From Papaver somniferum (taxonomy: Eukaryota > Streptophyta > Magnoliopsida > Ranunculales > Papaveraceae), in contig NC_039366.1 in assembly GCF_003573695.1 (NCBI RefSeq), positions 158,199,072 to 158,263,071 on the forward strand: DNA of 64,000 nt. The letters are read 5' to 3'. This document shows positions 32,390-43,126 of the stretch, one piece after another. The position numbers and the translations under genes were made by a program. The notes below the pieces were generated by a model that did not search any database, was not told the origin of the DNA, and saw only the letters and a list, made by a program, of their open reading frames with translations. The stretch's first letter is position 1. Each line of letters starts with the position of its first letter.

Positions 32390-33322
32390 AGTCTACGGCG
32401 ACAAGGATGTAAAGGTTACCAAAAGAATTAGGAAACGGACCCATAAAGTCAATACCCCACACATCAAAGACCTCAACAATTAAAATAGGGTTCAAGGGAT
32501 TCATATTCCTACGGGAAATGGTTCCTAATTTCTGGCAACGTTCACAAGTAACACAGTAACTATGGGAGTCTTTAAACAACGAAGGCCAATAGAATCCACA
32601 CTGCAATATCTTAGCAGCAGTTTTCTTAGCACTAAAGTGACCCCCACAAGCATGATCATGACAAAAAGAAATAATACTGGACTGGTCACTCTTAGGTATA
32701 CATATCCTAATAATCTGGTCTGGACAATACTTAAACAAATAAGGATCATCCCAAAAGAAGTGCTTAACCTCGGCTAAAAACCTAGAACGATCTTGTTTAC
32801 CCCAATGTTGGGGCATTCGACCAGTAACAAGATATTTCACGATATTCACATACCAAGGTAATTGGGTAACAAAGAAAAGTTGTTCATCAGGAAAACTATC
32901 CCTCATAGGAAGGGAATCATAAGAGGAATCAACAACTAGCCTAGACAAGTGGTCTGCTACTACATTTTTGGAACCCTTTTTGTCTCTAATGTCTGGAGAG
33001 AACTCTTGCAACAAAAGGATCCACCTAATCAATCTAGGTTTCGTATCCTTCTTAGACAAAAGATATTTCAAAGCAACATGATCAGTATATATGACGATCT
33101 TAGAACCTAAGAGATAGGGTCTAAACTTGTCTAAGGTAAGCACAATGGCTACCAGTTCCTTCTCGGTAGTGGTATAGTTCAGTTGGGCATCATTCAGAGT
33201 TTTGCTAGCATAGTAAATCACATGAAGTAATTTGTTTTCTCGCTGACCTAGCACAACACCAATAGCATAATCTGAAGCATCACAGATGATCTCAAAGGGT
33301 AGGTTCCAGTTGGGTGCCTGGA
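32346..33322 (-). pseudogene. RNase H and integrase N-terminal half, element G
   Basis: Minus-strand frame 33254-32346, with coding-like sequence back to 33322 where a one-base frame change separates it from RT. RNase H features are the [10 protein letters not shown] start, [16 protein letters not shown] and VVADHLSR. Integrase follows: the zinc-binding HHCC region [15 protein letters not shown] ... CVTCERC, then the catalytic core start [11 protein letters not shown] with its first Asp. It removes the RNA template strand and begins the integrase. Order and spacing are normal for Ty3 pol. Confidence 0.9.
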
Positions 33323-34194
33323 CTATGGGGCGGTAGTGAGTAAAGTCTTAAGCTTCTCAAAAGCCTCTAAACAAGCATCATCAAAGACAAACTTAACATC
33401 TTTTGCAAGCAAATTGCAAAGAGGTCTAGAAATCAAGCTAAAATCCTTAATGAATCGACAATAAAAACCTGCATGCCCTAAGAATGACCTAATATCTCTT
33501 ACGGTTTTTGGGACCTGTAAAGTCTTGATAAGGTCAACTTTGGATTTATCTACCTCTATACCCTTAGAAGATACGATATGCCCTAAAACAATTCCTGATC
33601 GAACCATGAAATGACATTTCTCCCAATTAAGCACTAGATTCTTTTCCTTACACCTAGTCAACACTAATGACAAATGATGCAAGCACTCATAGAAAGACGA
33701 ACCAAACACTGAAAAATCATCCATAAAGACCTCTAAAAACTTTTCTACCATATCAGAAAATATGCTCATCATGCAACGCTGAAAAGTCGCAGGGGCGTTA
33801 CATAGCCCGAAAGGCATGCGTCTATACGCAAAGGTACCAAAGGGACATGTAAAAATAGTTTTCTCCTGGTCTTCTGGGAAAATAACAATCTGATTATAGC
33901 CAGAGTAGCCATCTAAAAAGCAGTAATAACTATGTCCATATAATCTCTCTAGCATCTGGTCGATGAAGGGAAGGGGAAAGTGGTCCTTCCTAGTGACCTT
34001 GTTCAATTTCCTATAGTCAATACAAACACGCCAACCCGTGGTCACTCGGGTTGGGATTAACTCATTGTTATCATTCTGGACTACAGTAATACCGGGTTTC
34101 TTGGGAACAACCTGAACGGGGCTGACCCACTTACTGTCTGAAATGGGGTAGATAATGCCTGCTCTAACAGCTTAAGAACCTCGGTTCGAACTAC
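33323..34194 (-). pseudogene. Reverse transcriptase, element G
   Basis: RT domain in frame 34045-33323. It contains WRVCIDYRKLNKVTRKDHFP (motif 1-2), FLDGYSGYNQI, PFGTFAYRRMPFGLCNAPATF, and the active-site FMDDFSVFG, where FMDD replaces the more usual YIDD or YMDD (a known plant Ty3 variant). The connection region is IRSFLGHAGFYCRFIKDF. The N-terminal part (34046-34194) reads in another frame, after a stop at the end of the preceding ORF (34195-34197), so there is at least one frame change and one stop upstream. It synthesises cDNA from the element RNA in the particle. Confidence 0.92.
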
Positions 34195-35187
34195 TTATTT
34201 CATATTAGGGTTTAGTCTTCGTTGCATCTCCTTAGAAGGTTTGATATCTTCCTCTAAATAGATCCGATGCATACAAACAGTAGCACTTATACCCTTAATG
34301 TCTGCTATGGTCCACCCTAAAGCTTCCTTGTTGTTTTGAAGGATGGTCACTAGCCTACTTTCCTGGTCACTATCCAAGTCGGAAGCAACAATCACAGGTA
34401 AAGTCTCAGACGGGCCTAAAAACACATACTTCAAGGTATCTGGCAATGGTTTTAGGTCCAACTTATGAGGCTCTTCTAACGAAGGAACTAGGGTAGACTT
34501 AGAAACTGGTAGTGGTTCGTACTTAAGTTTCCATCTATTACTAGTGTCTAACAAAGGGGTTGAATCTAACAAAGCATTCACCTCATTAATCACATTATCA
34601 TCATCGAAATCAATCCCAAAGTGAGCTACGCATTTCTCTAATGGATCTTCTAACAAAGTGTTTGGTAATGACTCCTCGACTAATGTTCCTATCATGTTTA
34701 CCTCTTCCATGCTAGAGTCATCTAGTTCAGAGGGTAGCTTACTAATATGAAAGACGTTCAGCTCAATAGTCATATTACCAAAAGACAATTTCTTAATACC
34801 AGTTCGACAATTAATGATCGCATTGGATGTTGCTAAAAATGGGCGACCTAAAATCATTGGTATCTAGTTCTCTGGGTCAGGGACGGGTTGGGTATCTAGG
34901 ATAACAAAATCCACTGGATAAATGAACTTGTCGACCTCAATAAAAACATCCTCGATCACACCACGAGGAATTTTAACGAACCTATCAACTAACTGAAGTG
35001 TCATCTGGGTAGGTTTCATCTCACCAAGTCCTAGCTTAAGGTACACATGGTATGGAAGTAGGTTCACACTGGCTCTTAAGTCACGCAACGCTTTCTCAAC
35101 ACGGTATTTACCTATTGTGCAAGAAATGGTAGGGGACCCTGGGTCTTTATACTTAGGAGTAGTGGTATTATGAATAATGGAACTCAC
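34195..35187 (-). pseudogene. Protease and linker, element G
   Basis: Two frames, 35187-34864 and 34857-34195, separated by one in-frame TAG at about 34861-34863. The first contains the protease core, where the usual Athila DLGAS-type active site reads DLRASVNLLP, a substitution that probably inactivates it. The second begins MILGRPFLATSNAIINC, the conserved second protease loop, and ends with the RT-proximal linker (TVCMHRIYLEEDIKPS). Its start is separated from gag by a frame change at 35188-35196. Confidence 0.85.
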
Positions 35188-35195
35188 GTGACTAT

Positions 35196-37007
35196 CTAAG
35201 AAGGCTTTCTTTTGACACTAAGCTTACGCTTTCGTGTACACAAGTCCTTAAGAAACTTGGCATAAGCGGGAATCTGCTTAATCGCATCCAACAATGGTAG
35301 GTTGATAGTTACCTGCTTAAAAACCTCCAATATATCATTAAAGTTGGACTCCCTCTTAGTTGGAACTAGCAGCTGTGTGAATGGGGCTCTGGGAACAAAG
35401 CCGGGATCAGCAGGACCCTCACTGGTCTCTTTGGAGACTCTATCAGTCTCCTCATTTTCGGTCTCAGAAGGGTGAACTACAGCATCTTCACTATCAGGCA
35501 TGGAAACCTTATTGTCAACTTTCTTTCCACTCCTAAGGGTTGTAATAGAATTTAGATGATTGTTCGATTTCTCTCCTTTGGGATTAGGATCAGTATGACT
35601 AGGGAACCTTCCATCTTCTCTCTCAGTGAGAAACTTAGTTATTTGGCCGACTTGAAGTTCTAATTTAGCAAGAGAGTGGGAATTATTCTTCAAATCCTGC
35701 TTGGTTTCTTGTTGAAAGCTAAGGTGGCTAGCTGATAACATGTCATGGTTCTTTACTAACATAGTGAGAGCTTCTTCTATGGTAGAGATCTTTTTATCAG
35801 AAGTGTTCTGAAACTGGGGTTGACATGAAGAGTTCTTAGCATAACCAAAACCTGGAGGAGGCTGAGAATTACTAGGCTGACCTTGATTCTGGCCCTTAGA
35901 CCAAGAAAAATTAGGATGTTTTCTCCAACCAGGGTTGTAGGTCTTTGAGTATAGGTCAAACTTCTGACGGTTCTCGAACCTAGCATTGTTATAGACAGCA
36001 TGGGCTTGCTCTTCACTAACATGACCTTCCCAAAATGAGTTATCGGGCTCTATTCCACAACTAGAGACTTGAGAGGCTCTATTAGGTTCAACAAGGGACC
36101 TATTTTTAGACTGACCCATTTCCAAAGCTTCTAACCTTCTAGACAAAGAAGCAAACTTAGCATCTGGCGCAAAACTCGTATTTACCATATTGGTGCTACT
36201 TCTATTAACCAAGAGTCTTTTAGGGGGTTCAACACAAGACTCCCACTGTTGGGATTTCTTAGCAACAACTCCTAAGAAGGTAAAGGCATCCTCAGCACTT
36301 TTACTAGTGAACTCACCAGCGCACATAGAATCGACCATGGCTTTGGTCGAATAGTCTAAACCATCATAAATAATCTCTACGAGTTTCATCTTATCAAATC
36401 CATGGTGAGGACACTGGGATAGGAGATCATTGAATCTCTCTAAAAACCTATAAAGAGACTCTCCCTCTTGTTGCACACTAGCACTAATTTTCTGCCTAAC
36501 AGCTGCAGTTTTATGCTTAGGGTAGAATTTCATATAGAAAGTAACAATAAGTTCCTGCCATGTTTCAATGGATTCAGATGGTAGGTTGTTTAGATAGGTA
36601 TTGGCTTTATCTTTCAAGTAAAAGGGGAACATCTTAAGTTTCAAAACTTCATCAGTAAGGTCTTTTATTCTAACTGTCCCACAAATTTCCTCAAAGTCCT
36701 TAATATGAAAATAAGGGTTCTCATCATCTTTTCCTAAGAATATAGGGATCATCTGAAGAATACTAGGTTTTATCTCGAAATTAGCCGTATTGGCTGGCAA
36801 TTTAATGCACGAAGCTCGGTTGGTCCTAGTTGGGAACATGTAATCTTTCAAAGTTGCCATCGCTGGCACAAATGAAGTACTAGGGGTACTTTCCTCATGA
36901 AGAGACAGATTCTCAAAACTGAAGTTTCCAAAAACAGGGCTCTCAAAAGAAGAGTCTTCGAGCTCCCCGCCTTCACAAGAAGAACTACTAGGTTTGTCAC
37001 TAATCAA
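35196..37007 (-). CDS. Gag of Athila-type element G (intact 603-aa frame)
   Basis: Uninterrupted gag frame. The N-terminal region is Ser/Glu-rich. The Athila-type capsid follows: TLKDYMFPTRT around residue 50, then FHIKDFEEICGT, LKMFPFYLKDKANTYLNNLP, SIETWQELIVTFYMKFYP, ESLYRFLERFNDLLSQCPHH and IYDGLDYSTKAMVDS. Near residues 330-370 is the family signature YNPGWRKHPNFSWSKGQNQ. I see no Cys/His zinc knuckle, which is often missing in this lineage. The C-terminus is basic (RKRKLSVKRKPS) and stops next to the protease frame. It packages RNA into cytoplasmic particles. The open frame suggests a recent insertion. It could be the source of particles for N, which shares G's leader. Confidence 0.92.
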   Translation of the reverse strand: MISDKPSSSSCEGGELEDSSFESPVFGNFSFENLSLHEESTPSTSFVPAMATLKDYMFPTRTNRASCIKLPANTANFEIKPSILQMIPIFLGKDDENPYFHIKDFEEICGTVRIKDLTDEVLKLKMFPFYLKDKANTYLNNLPSESIETWQELIVTFYMKFYPKHKTAAVRQKISASVQQEGESLYRFLERFNDLLSQCPHHGFDKMKLVEIIYDGLDYSTKAMVDSMCAGEFTSKSAEDAFTFLGVVAKKSQQWESCVEPPKRLLVNRSSTNMVNTSFAPDAKFASLSRRLEALEMGQSKNRSLVEPNRASQVSSCGIEPDNSFWEGHVSEEQAHAVYNNARFENRQKFDLYSKTYNPGWRKHPNFSWSKGQNQGQPSNSQPPPGFGYAKNSSCQPQFQNTSDKKISTIEEALTMLVKNHDMLSASHLSFQQETKQDLKNNSHSLAKLELQVGQITKFLTEREDGRFPSHTDPNPKGEKSNNHLNSITTLRSGKKVDNKVSMPDSEDAVVHPSETENEETDRVSKETSEGPADPGFVPRAPFTQLLVPTKRESNFNDILEVFKQVTINLPLLDAIKQIPAYAKFLKDLCTRKRKLSVKRKPS

Positions 37008-38161
37008 ACGATCTAGAGTGTTTCTTTTCCAATCCGTTCTCTAATGATCTCGGGCATACACTAGAAAAACAAAAAGAAGAAAAATCCTAACAGGAAGGGA
37101 AGTTCTATGCAAACACAAACAAGGATGACTCCACCATAGCAAACTTATTGATTTCTAGCAAACAAAAAGCATGATGGCTCCACTTAGATTGTTTCTAGAC
37201 CAGCTTCTAATCCTTCGAAAGGGAATTCGTTACAATTTGAGCAAACCCCTCTGAAAACAATCCGAGTTAAAGTAAGTTGAATAGAGGCGAGGGAAGCTCA
37301 GTGGAGCTTTGATACCCAAGGCCTCACCGGCATTACAAGGCGGCGCAGTCACGCATTCAACTCACAAAAACCATCATGAACTTCGAAGTATGCTTAAAAG
37401 AGCAACCAATATTTTTCGAATGACTTTCCTATTAAGCTCGTTACCCTATCAGTCTCATTCTAGTCAGTATTTTAATCTTAGGTTCGCGTTTGGTATCGTT
37501 TTCCTAAGGCGGGCAAGAAGAGAACAATGATGAAATCCGAACCCTTATCTTGTATGGCCAGTCCTTGACCTTTACTAGGAAATTAAAGCAGCCGTTTTCA
37601 GTTCCTCGACATATATTCACACGAAGGAAGACAGTAACTCGCTGACAGGAGATTCGCGAGTGTTTCGAAACTTACTTCCCGTTCCAGAAGGGGGATGAAC
37701 CGTTGTAGTCGACTTGGGCCACGACTCCTATGTACGAACCCGAGGGCCGAGACGATATCATAATCGTCGTCCTTCTCTACACACAGTTTATATTTAAACT
37801 ACCCTTCCGTGGGGGTTTAAAAATAAAAATAAAAATAATGTCCAAGTCCAAAGTCCAAAAATAATGTGCAAAAGAAAAGGAAAGTCTAAAAAAAATCTAA
37901 AAAATAAAAATGTCTCTCTTTTTTTTTCCTTTTTATTTTTATAAAATAAAAAAAATCTTCTTCTTTCGCTCCTTTCGCTTTGCCTTTTACTCCAAGTCTT
38001 TAAGTATTCACCAAAAGCTTTGGAAAATTTTTCTTTCGCTCCAAATTCCAAATTCTGTAAGGAAAAGACAAAAACCCAAAAACGTAAAGAAGAACAAAAG
38101 AAAAACCTAAAAAAGAAAAAAAAAAGAAAAAAAAATCTACAAACTCTAGCCTAAAAACATG
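37008..38161 (-). other. 5' leader of element G
   Basis: Untranslated leader between PBS and gag. 37140-37790 matches the N leader (6130-6780) closely. 37800-38155 is A/T-rich low complexity; the small frames there (37794-38051, 37910-38110) are homopolymer artefacts. Confidence 0.65.
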
Positions 38162-38179
38162 CCCGCGTCGGCGGCGCCA
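38162..38179 (-). other. Primer binding site of element G
   Basis: On the minus strand TGGCGCCGCCGACGCGGG, a few bases inside the 5' LTR. Same type as N (7166-7183); the TGGCGCCG start fits tRNA-Asp. Confidence 0.78.
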
Positions 38180-38184
38180 AAAAT

Positions 38185-40001
38185 TGATGTGATCTCAATA
38201 ATGTTGTAGTAAAAAGTTCGTTGAGGCTTGTGAAAGCAAAAGATTCTAGACTTAATAAAACTTAAAAATAGAGAAAACTTAATAGAAGATTGATTTCAAG
38301 ATATTAAAGACAACCAAGACACTGATTCCACTATTACACATGAATAAATTATGGTAGATAACTCAACACTCTAATTATATTTTAAGTCCCTTATTTCTTA
38401 ATTCACATATAATCAGGCATATTCTCAAATATTAATTGTATCCCTTATGCATAGATTATCTAAACAAAGTATAACCTATCAAATTGAATCACAACTAATG
38501 AAGAAAATTATGCAAACAATTAAAAACTCTGCAAAAGCAGTGATTGAGTGAATTATAAATTATAAATTAGAGAAAATAAAAGATTACCAATTATTCATGC
38601 GTAAATAGCTTCCTCATTGCCTTGGTTGTGGGAGAATTAGCACATTATCATGTTGGAAACACACTCAAAATGATTTTTCATTGCTTACAAAGTGCTTACA
38701 AAATGATTATATAAGAAAATATAGTTTTGCAACGATTTATAGTTGTTACAGGGTGTATTGACTATTATAAAAATACTGTTACGGAAGGGAAGAATAGATG
38801 ACAGCCAAAAACTGTGGTCTATGACTGTATTCTTATATTCACCTTCTTTCTTCCCTGTTGATGAATCAACGATGGCTGCACTCTATTCTTTGCTCTGTCT
38901 TACTCCCAATCACTCTGTAAGCCGTTTCTGAGTCCCCAGCACACTCTATATACAATCACATCAGCGAGAATCTTCCCTAATAACTCCGAAAAATCCCCAA
39001 AATCGTCTCATGCAGGCAATAAACTCCGAATATTTTCTTCCATGATTTTTTTTATTCACGCGTCTACAGATGTAAAACTCTCCTTGTTTATCTCTGACAC
39101 GATCTAACTGGTGGCTGGATCCTTCTAAGCACACGCAAACAACATCAAAGCTTGGTAAAATCCGTGAAATACTTCTCTTGGATACGTGTTGCTCTGCTTA
39201 CTTCTCTTGGATAATTCAACCCAATTTAGATGAATCTAACGATTATACCAACTCTGTCTAAGCGTAACAGGCCCAAACCAACCCACTTGAGTGATTGAAT
39301 CACTCCAGAAATCTCCAAAACCGAATCCAGCAACACTCGGGTTTTGTTGAGCAAAACCCGTAACTCCCTGTCTCCCTCAATCTTGATGATTCAGCCAATT
39401 ATGATCAAAATAATCAACCATACCACGCCTGTGAAGCTCTAAAAAGTCTTCCCAATCAATTTTAGCCGTTGAGTCTCACTGAATCGCGCAAAATCTCCAA
39501 CCCTAATTCTGGTTGTTTCACACTCAGTTTTCCCGCCAATTATGTCCTGTTTTCGTCGAACCATGATTATCCAGCCAAATTTAACAGAGTCAAAGAACTC
39601 TACCATCCCTATTAAGACCCTAGGAATACACCCAATTGATTCTAGCCCTTTAGTCTCACTGCAGCAAGCTCAAATTCGCAACCCCAATTCTGCCATTGAA
39701 ACCAAATATTTCCCGCCAAAAATTAATTTTTGAAATGAAGAAGATGGGTGCTGTGGACAAAAAATGGGTGTTGTGGACAGAATTGGGCTATATATATCCG
39801 TGGGTGACAGTTAGCGAAAATGGGGGTCTGTATAGCAACTGTCCTCCGGGGGTGCTCCGAGCAACTTTTCGAGCCGAATTTTCCAACAATATTTATTTCC
39901 AAAAAATACCTAAAAACACACAGAACACCGTAATAAGTACGAAAACGAGTACTAACAATACGAAACATTGAGGAAAAATTAGAATATAAATGCGTCTATC
40001 A
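38185..40001 (-). repeat. 5' (middle) LTR of element G
   Basis: 1817 bp, pairing with 28365-30185. TATA-like box near 39787-39797 on the minus strand. Unusually, its outer side is not a TSD but a second piece of G interior. Confidence 0.92.
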
Positions 40002-40414
40002 AATACCCCCAAACCTATTATTTGCTAGTCCTCGAGCAAATCTAATCTAGAAAAATAAAACCGAGTTAATCTCGGGTGGGTTTAACAGAGGTGTACCCAG
40101 AAAACTACGACTTCTAATTGGTCACAGGTATCCAAAGATCTATGAGGAAATACATATTCTCAACCTATCTCCAAGTAAATAGAATGCCATAGAAATTAAA
40201 GGTGCCAGCTCTAAAGCTGACTAAAGCAAAGGGGAGACACATCCGCAACACTGCTAGATAAAGAGATATCCGCTACACAGCTAGATAAACATTGTAAGAT
40301 GCGTCCACTGATTTACAGTTGGATAATATTAGGAGAGAGATAAAGATGAGAGGGACATCTACTACACAGTTGGGCTAATTACGTGTGATGAGTTGAACCA
40401 GTGCTAGAAAGATC
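40002..40414 (-). repeat. Second partial G interior (PPT side)
   Basis: Repeats 30186-30600 with scattered differences, then breaks within gatcttt, where it joins LTR sequence. The two parents share only ctt at the break, so the junction looks like end joining with minimal homology. Confidence 0.87.
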
Positions 40415-40550
40415 TTTTCGAGCCGAATTTTCCAACAATATTTATTCCAAAAAATACTTAAAAACACACAGAACACCATAATAAGTACGAAAACGAGTAC
40501 TAACAATACGAAACATTGAGGACAAATTAGACATATAAATGCGTCTATCA
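40415..40550 (-). repeat. Partial third LTR of element G
   Basis: 136 bp matching the terminal part of the G LTR (ttcgagccgaattttcc ... gcgtctatca), ending at the TSD gtcat (40551-40555). It has private variants (gacaaattagacat) against both complete LTRs. Confidence 0.88.
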
Positions 40551-40555
40551 GTCAT

Positions 40556-41958
40556 CCATTCCCGTTCATGGAGCAAGAAGGAATCCTTCGTCTGTTCAAA
40601 CTCTAGAAACTCCGTTCGTATGAAAAGGGGTATCGACCCTCTTCTGTCTTTGTTGCTCGTTTGGATCAGTGCTTTCGTCTGCAGCGGCCGGCTCCTCTTC
40701 ATCACTATCAGGAGCTCGATCATAAGCGTGCCAATCGTCAGCGGCAAGGTAAGTTCATCTTTTCTTCGAATCTTAGCTGTGAGTGTAATATCCATGGGTG
40801 GTTGATCAAACTTGGATATTTAGCTCGGTGTGAATGACTTTCTTTGTTAGCGGCAGTAGAGCGAGCGTCAACGACAACAAAGTAATCTCCAATAGTTATA
40901 ATCAGCAGCAAGGCGATCCAGGAGAACTCTAGGTAGGTGCTATTTTCTATTTTGCGCATGTAGCCATCCAACAGTACCACCGATCTTCTCCAGTGTAATA
41001 AGGTTCTGACTCCATAAGAATGAGTATCTAACCTCTCCAGTGGGTTTCGAAATTTACCAAACCCTCCATTGCGCTCGATTGCAAGAGGCCTTGACTTTAA
41101 GTTGCTTAGTGTCTGGACTGCTGAGTTGCAATTGAAATGTTATTTAAACTCTTGAACACTGACTGGCACGAAATTGTATTTATTCTGACTCTTTAGCTCA
41201 TAGACCTATTCTTTCCTTTATGATTGCGATGATGACATGCTTGGAAAGCTTGTACGGGCAAGATCTTCTGGAGCCGTTGAGTGAAGTAGATGAGCTAAGA
41301 GGCGTTCCGTTGCGACGTGCTGCTATCAAGTCTTCAAGGAATTCGTTCTAAGTGACATCCTTTGAATCATCTTCTGAATCTTGGATTGTTGTATGGAATG
41401 GGATGCGATGAGCAGTCCCCAGTTACACTTCTGTCTGGTCACTAGAGCTATATTTTTGAGTCGGCTTGGGAATACAATACGGTCTTTTAAGGAGGCGTAG
41501 ATGTGTACTAGATCGGATGGCGTGGCCGGATACATGAAAATTTCTCTGCGGCGTACTTTGGAGTCTTTGATGCAGTGTACAGCTTCATGTTGAGAACTTC
41601 CTGCAGCTCGTAAAGCTTTGACAGTGATGATATTATATCAGAAATAACCTGGTTGAGGGACGTGAAGGCATCCCGTGCTGGCAGTCCCCAAGTGTAATTA
41701 TCCTGAGCCTATTTTCTCTTGAAAGACGTACTTCCATTGCATTTGCTGGTAAGGTGGTTGACGAATTGATGAAGGCAGCAATCTTTTGGAATCGTCATTT
41801 GTTGATTAGAGTCGTGTTTGATAGATCTGTACTGTATCCAAACTTTTGGCAGCTCATGCACCCCTTCCATAAGAAATTGGTAATCTAGAAACACCTATTC
41901 TGATTTTGTCGGCGATGTGGCAGACATGATACAGTTGGTATGTGTGGCTTGCTGAGGT
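40556..41958 (-). other. Element C interior, unrecognised
   Basis: No recognised gene. Minus-strand frames at 41326-41535 (PATPSDLVHIYASLKDRIVF) and 41709-41894 look mildly coding-like but match no family I know. On the plus strand, splice-like signals occur (CGGCAAG/GTAAGTTC at 40746, TTTCTTTGTTAG/CGG at 40849, CTCTAG/GTAGGT at 40932), at the position where B and H carry their antisense genes. This may be a degraded antisense gene; the evidence is weak. Confidence 0.35.
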
Positions 41959-42428
41959 GTTGAAGCAGCTTCGATCTCTGAAGAGAGCGTTGAAACGGCT
42001 TCGGGAGAAAGCGTTGAAGCGGCTTCAGTAGAGAGCGTGCGTTGAAGCGGCTTCAGGAGAGAGCGTGCGTTGAAGCGGCTTCTGGAGAGAGCGTTGAAGA
42101 GGCTTCAGGAGAGAGTATTGAAGCGGCTTCAGGAGAGAGCGTGCGTTGAAGCGGCTTTTGGAGAGCGTTCAAGCGGCTTCTTCTGGAGAGAGCGTTGAAG
42201 CGGCTTCAGGAAAGAGCATTGAAGCTGCTTCAGGAGAGAGCATGCGTTGAAGCGGCTTCTGGAGAGAGCGTTGAAGCGGCTTCTTCTGGAGAGAGCGTTG
42301 AAGCGGCTTCAGGAGAGAGCGTGCGTTGAAGCGGCTTCTGGAGAGAGAGCGTTAAAGCGGCTTCTTTTGGAGAGAGCGTTGAAGCGGCTTCAGGAGAGAG
42401 CGTGCGTTGAAGCGGATTATAGAGAGAA
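41959..42428. repeat. Minisatellite of 24/27/28-bp units in element C
   Basis: About 18 tandem units with core GTTGAAGCGGCTTC followed by AGGAGAGAGC or TGGAGAGAGC. Three length variants occur: basic 24 bp, plus TTC (27), plus GTGC (28). Units 12-14 and 15-17 repeat the same 24-27-28-type order, so there is a higher-order period of about 79-81 bp. Each core holds the interrupted palindrome GAAGC-G-GCTTC. The open frame at 42247-42456 is a by-product of the repeat. Confidence 0.93.
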
Positions 42429-43126
42429 CTCCAGTGAGGGCGCCCTTAACCCTTGATTTCGAAAAATAAATTCTTCCTATTCTCCTGAGGTGATACGATA
42501 TGGCAGATGAAGACGACACACAAATAGTTCTGGCCGGCAAGTCGTGTTTTCTCCTCATAAGAAAGAATACTGTTTCTATTGTAACATCTCAACGCATGCA
42601 ACGCTCTCTCCGGTGATTCGAAATAGGGGAGAAAACAATAATGGTTAAGAATTCCACCAACCTTCAGTTTGACCTTCCCTTGCAAATTACATGTTTCTTG
42701 ATTGACTGTCTCTATTGTGTTGAAGAAGTCCTTGACTGACGTCGAAGGAATTTCATGCTGAGCCTCAGTCCCCAGTTTACGTGGTTCTATCCTGTATGGT
42801 CGATGGGTTGACCATGATGAGGGTATCACCCTCTTGCATCCATGTTGATGACTATGTACAAAACAAGTTGGATGGAGCTTGGATGGCTACGATCAAGATC
42901 CTTGATAGGGACGAGTTATGACTACATGCACAAACCTTGGAAGTGACGAGTGGTGGTTACGGCCATGGATCTTGAAAGGAAAGAGCGTCAGCTACGAGCA
43001 CGAACCTTGGTCGGCCACGACCATGAACATGGACAGGCTTTGATAAATCACGTATGTGAGTTTATTCTGCCTTCTTTATTTTTGGTGAAGCATCTCCTCC
43101 CTGATTCCCTGCGTGCGGAAAATCGC
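42429..43126 (-). other. Element C interior with an unrecognised minus-strand frame
   Basis: A minus-strand open frame at 42446-42829 (127 residues, containing KVKLKVGGILNHYCFLPYFE) has no family I recognise. It may be a remnant of a captured or accessory sequence. 42830-43126 has no feature apart from repeated cgaccatg-type words. Confidence 0.35.

Larger units (their letters stand above)
28365..40550 (-). mobile_element. Athila-type Ty3 retrotransposon G with three LTR segments
   Basis: Minus-strand element with a perfect 5-bp TSD gtcat. From left: complete LTR 28365-30185, interior 30186-38184 with gag, protease, RT, RNase H and integrase, complete LTR 38185-40001, a 413-bp second piece of the PPT-side interior (40002-40414), and a partial LTR (40415-40550) ending in the normal LTR terminus next to the TSD. 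The outer TSD shows that all three LTR segments belong to one insertion: an LTR-interior-LTR-interior-LTR tandem that later lost most of its second unit. The lineage is assigned from the gag (YNPGWRKHPNFSW-type region) and the tRNA-Asp-like PBS. Confidence 0.9.

Noticed and set aside
41959..42428. Heat-shock-element-like sites in the minisatellite
   Set aside because: GAA and TTC are spaced five bases apart in the core, which does not fit the contiguous nGAAn/nTTCn pattern.
42247..42456. 69-aa ORF with repeated Leu-Glu-Arg-Ala-Leu-Lys-Arg
   Set aside because: It is a by-product of the minisatellite; the unit lengths are mixed (24, 27, 28), so the frame does not persist.
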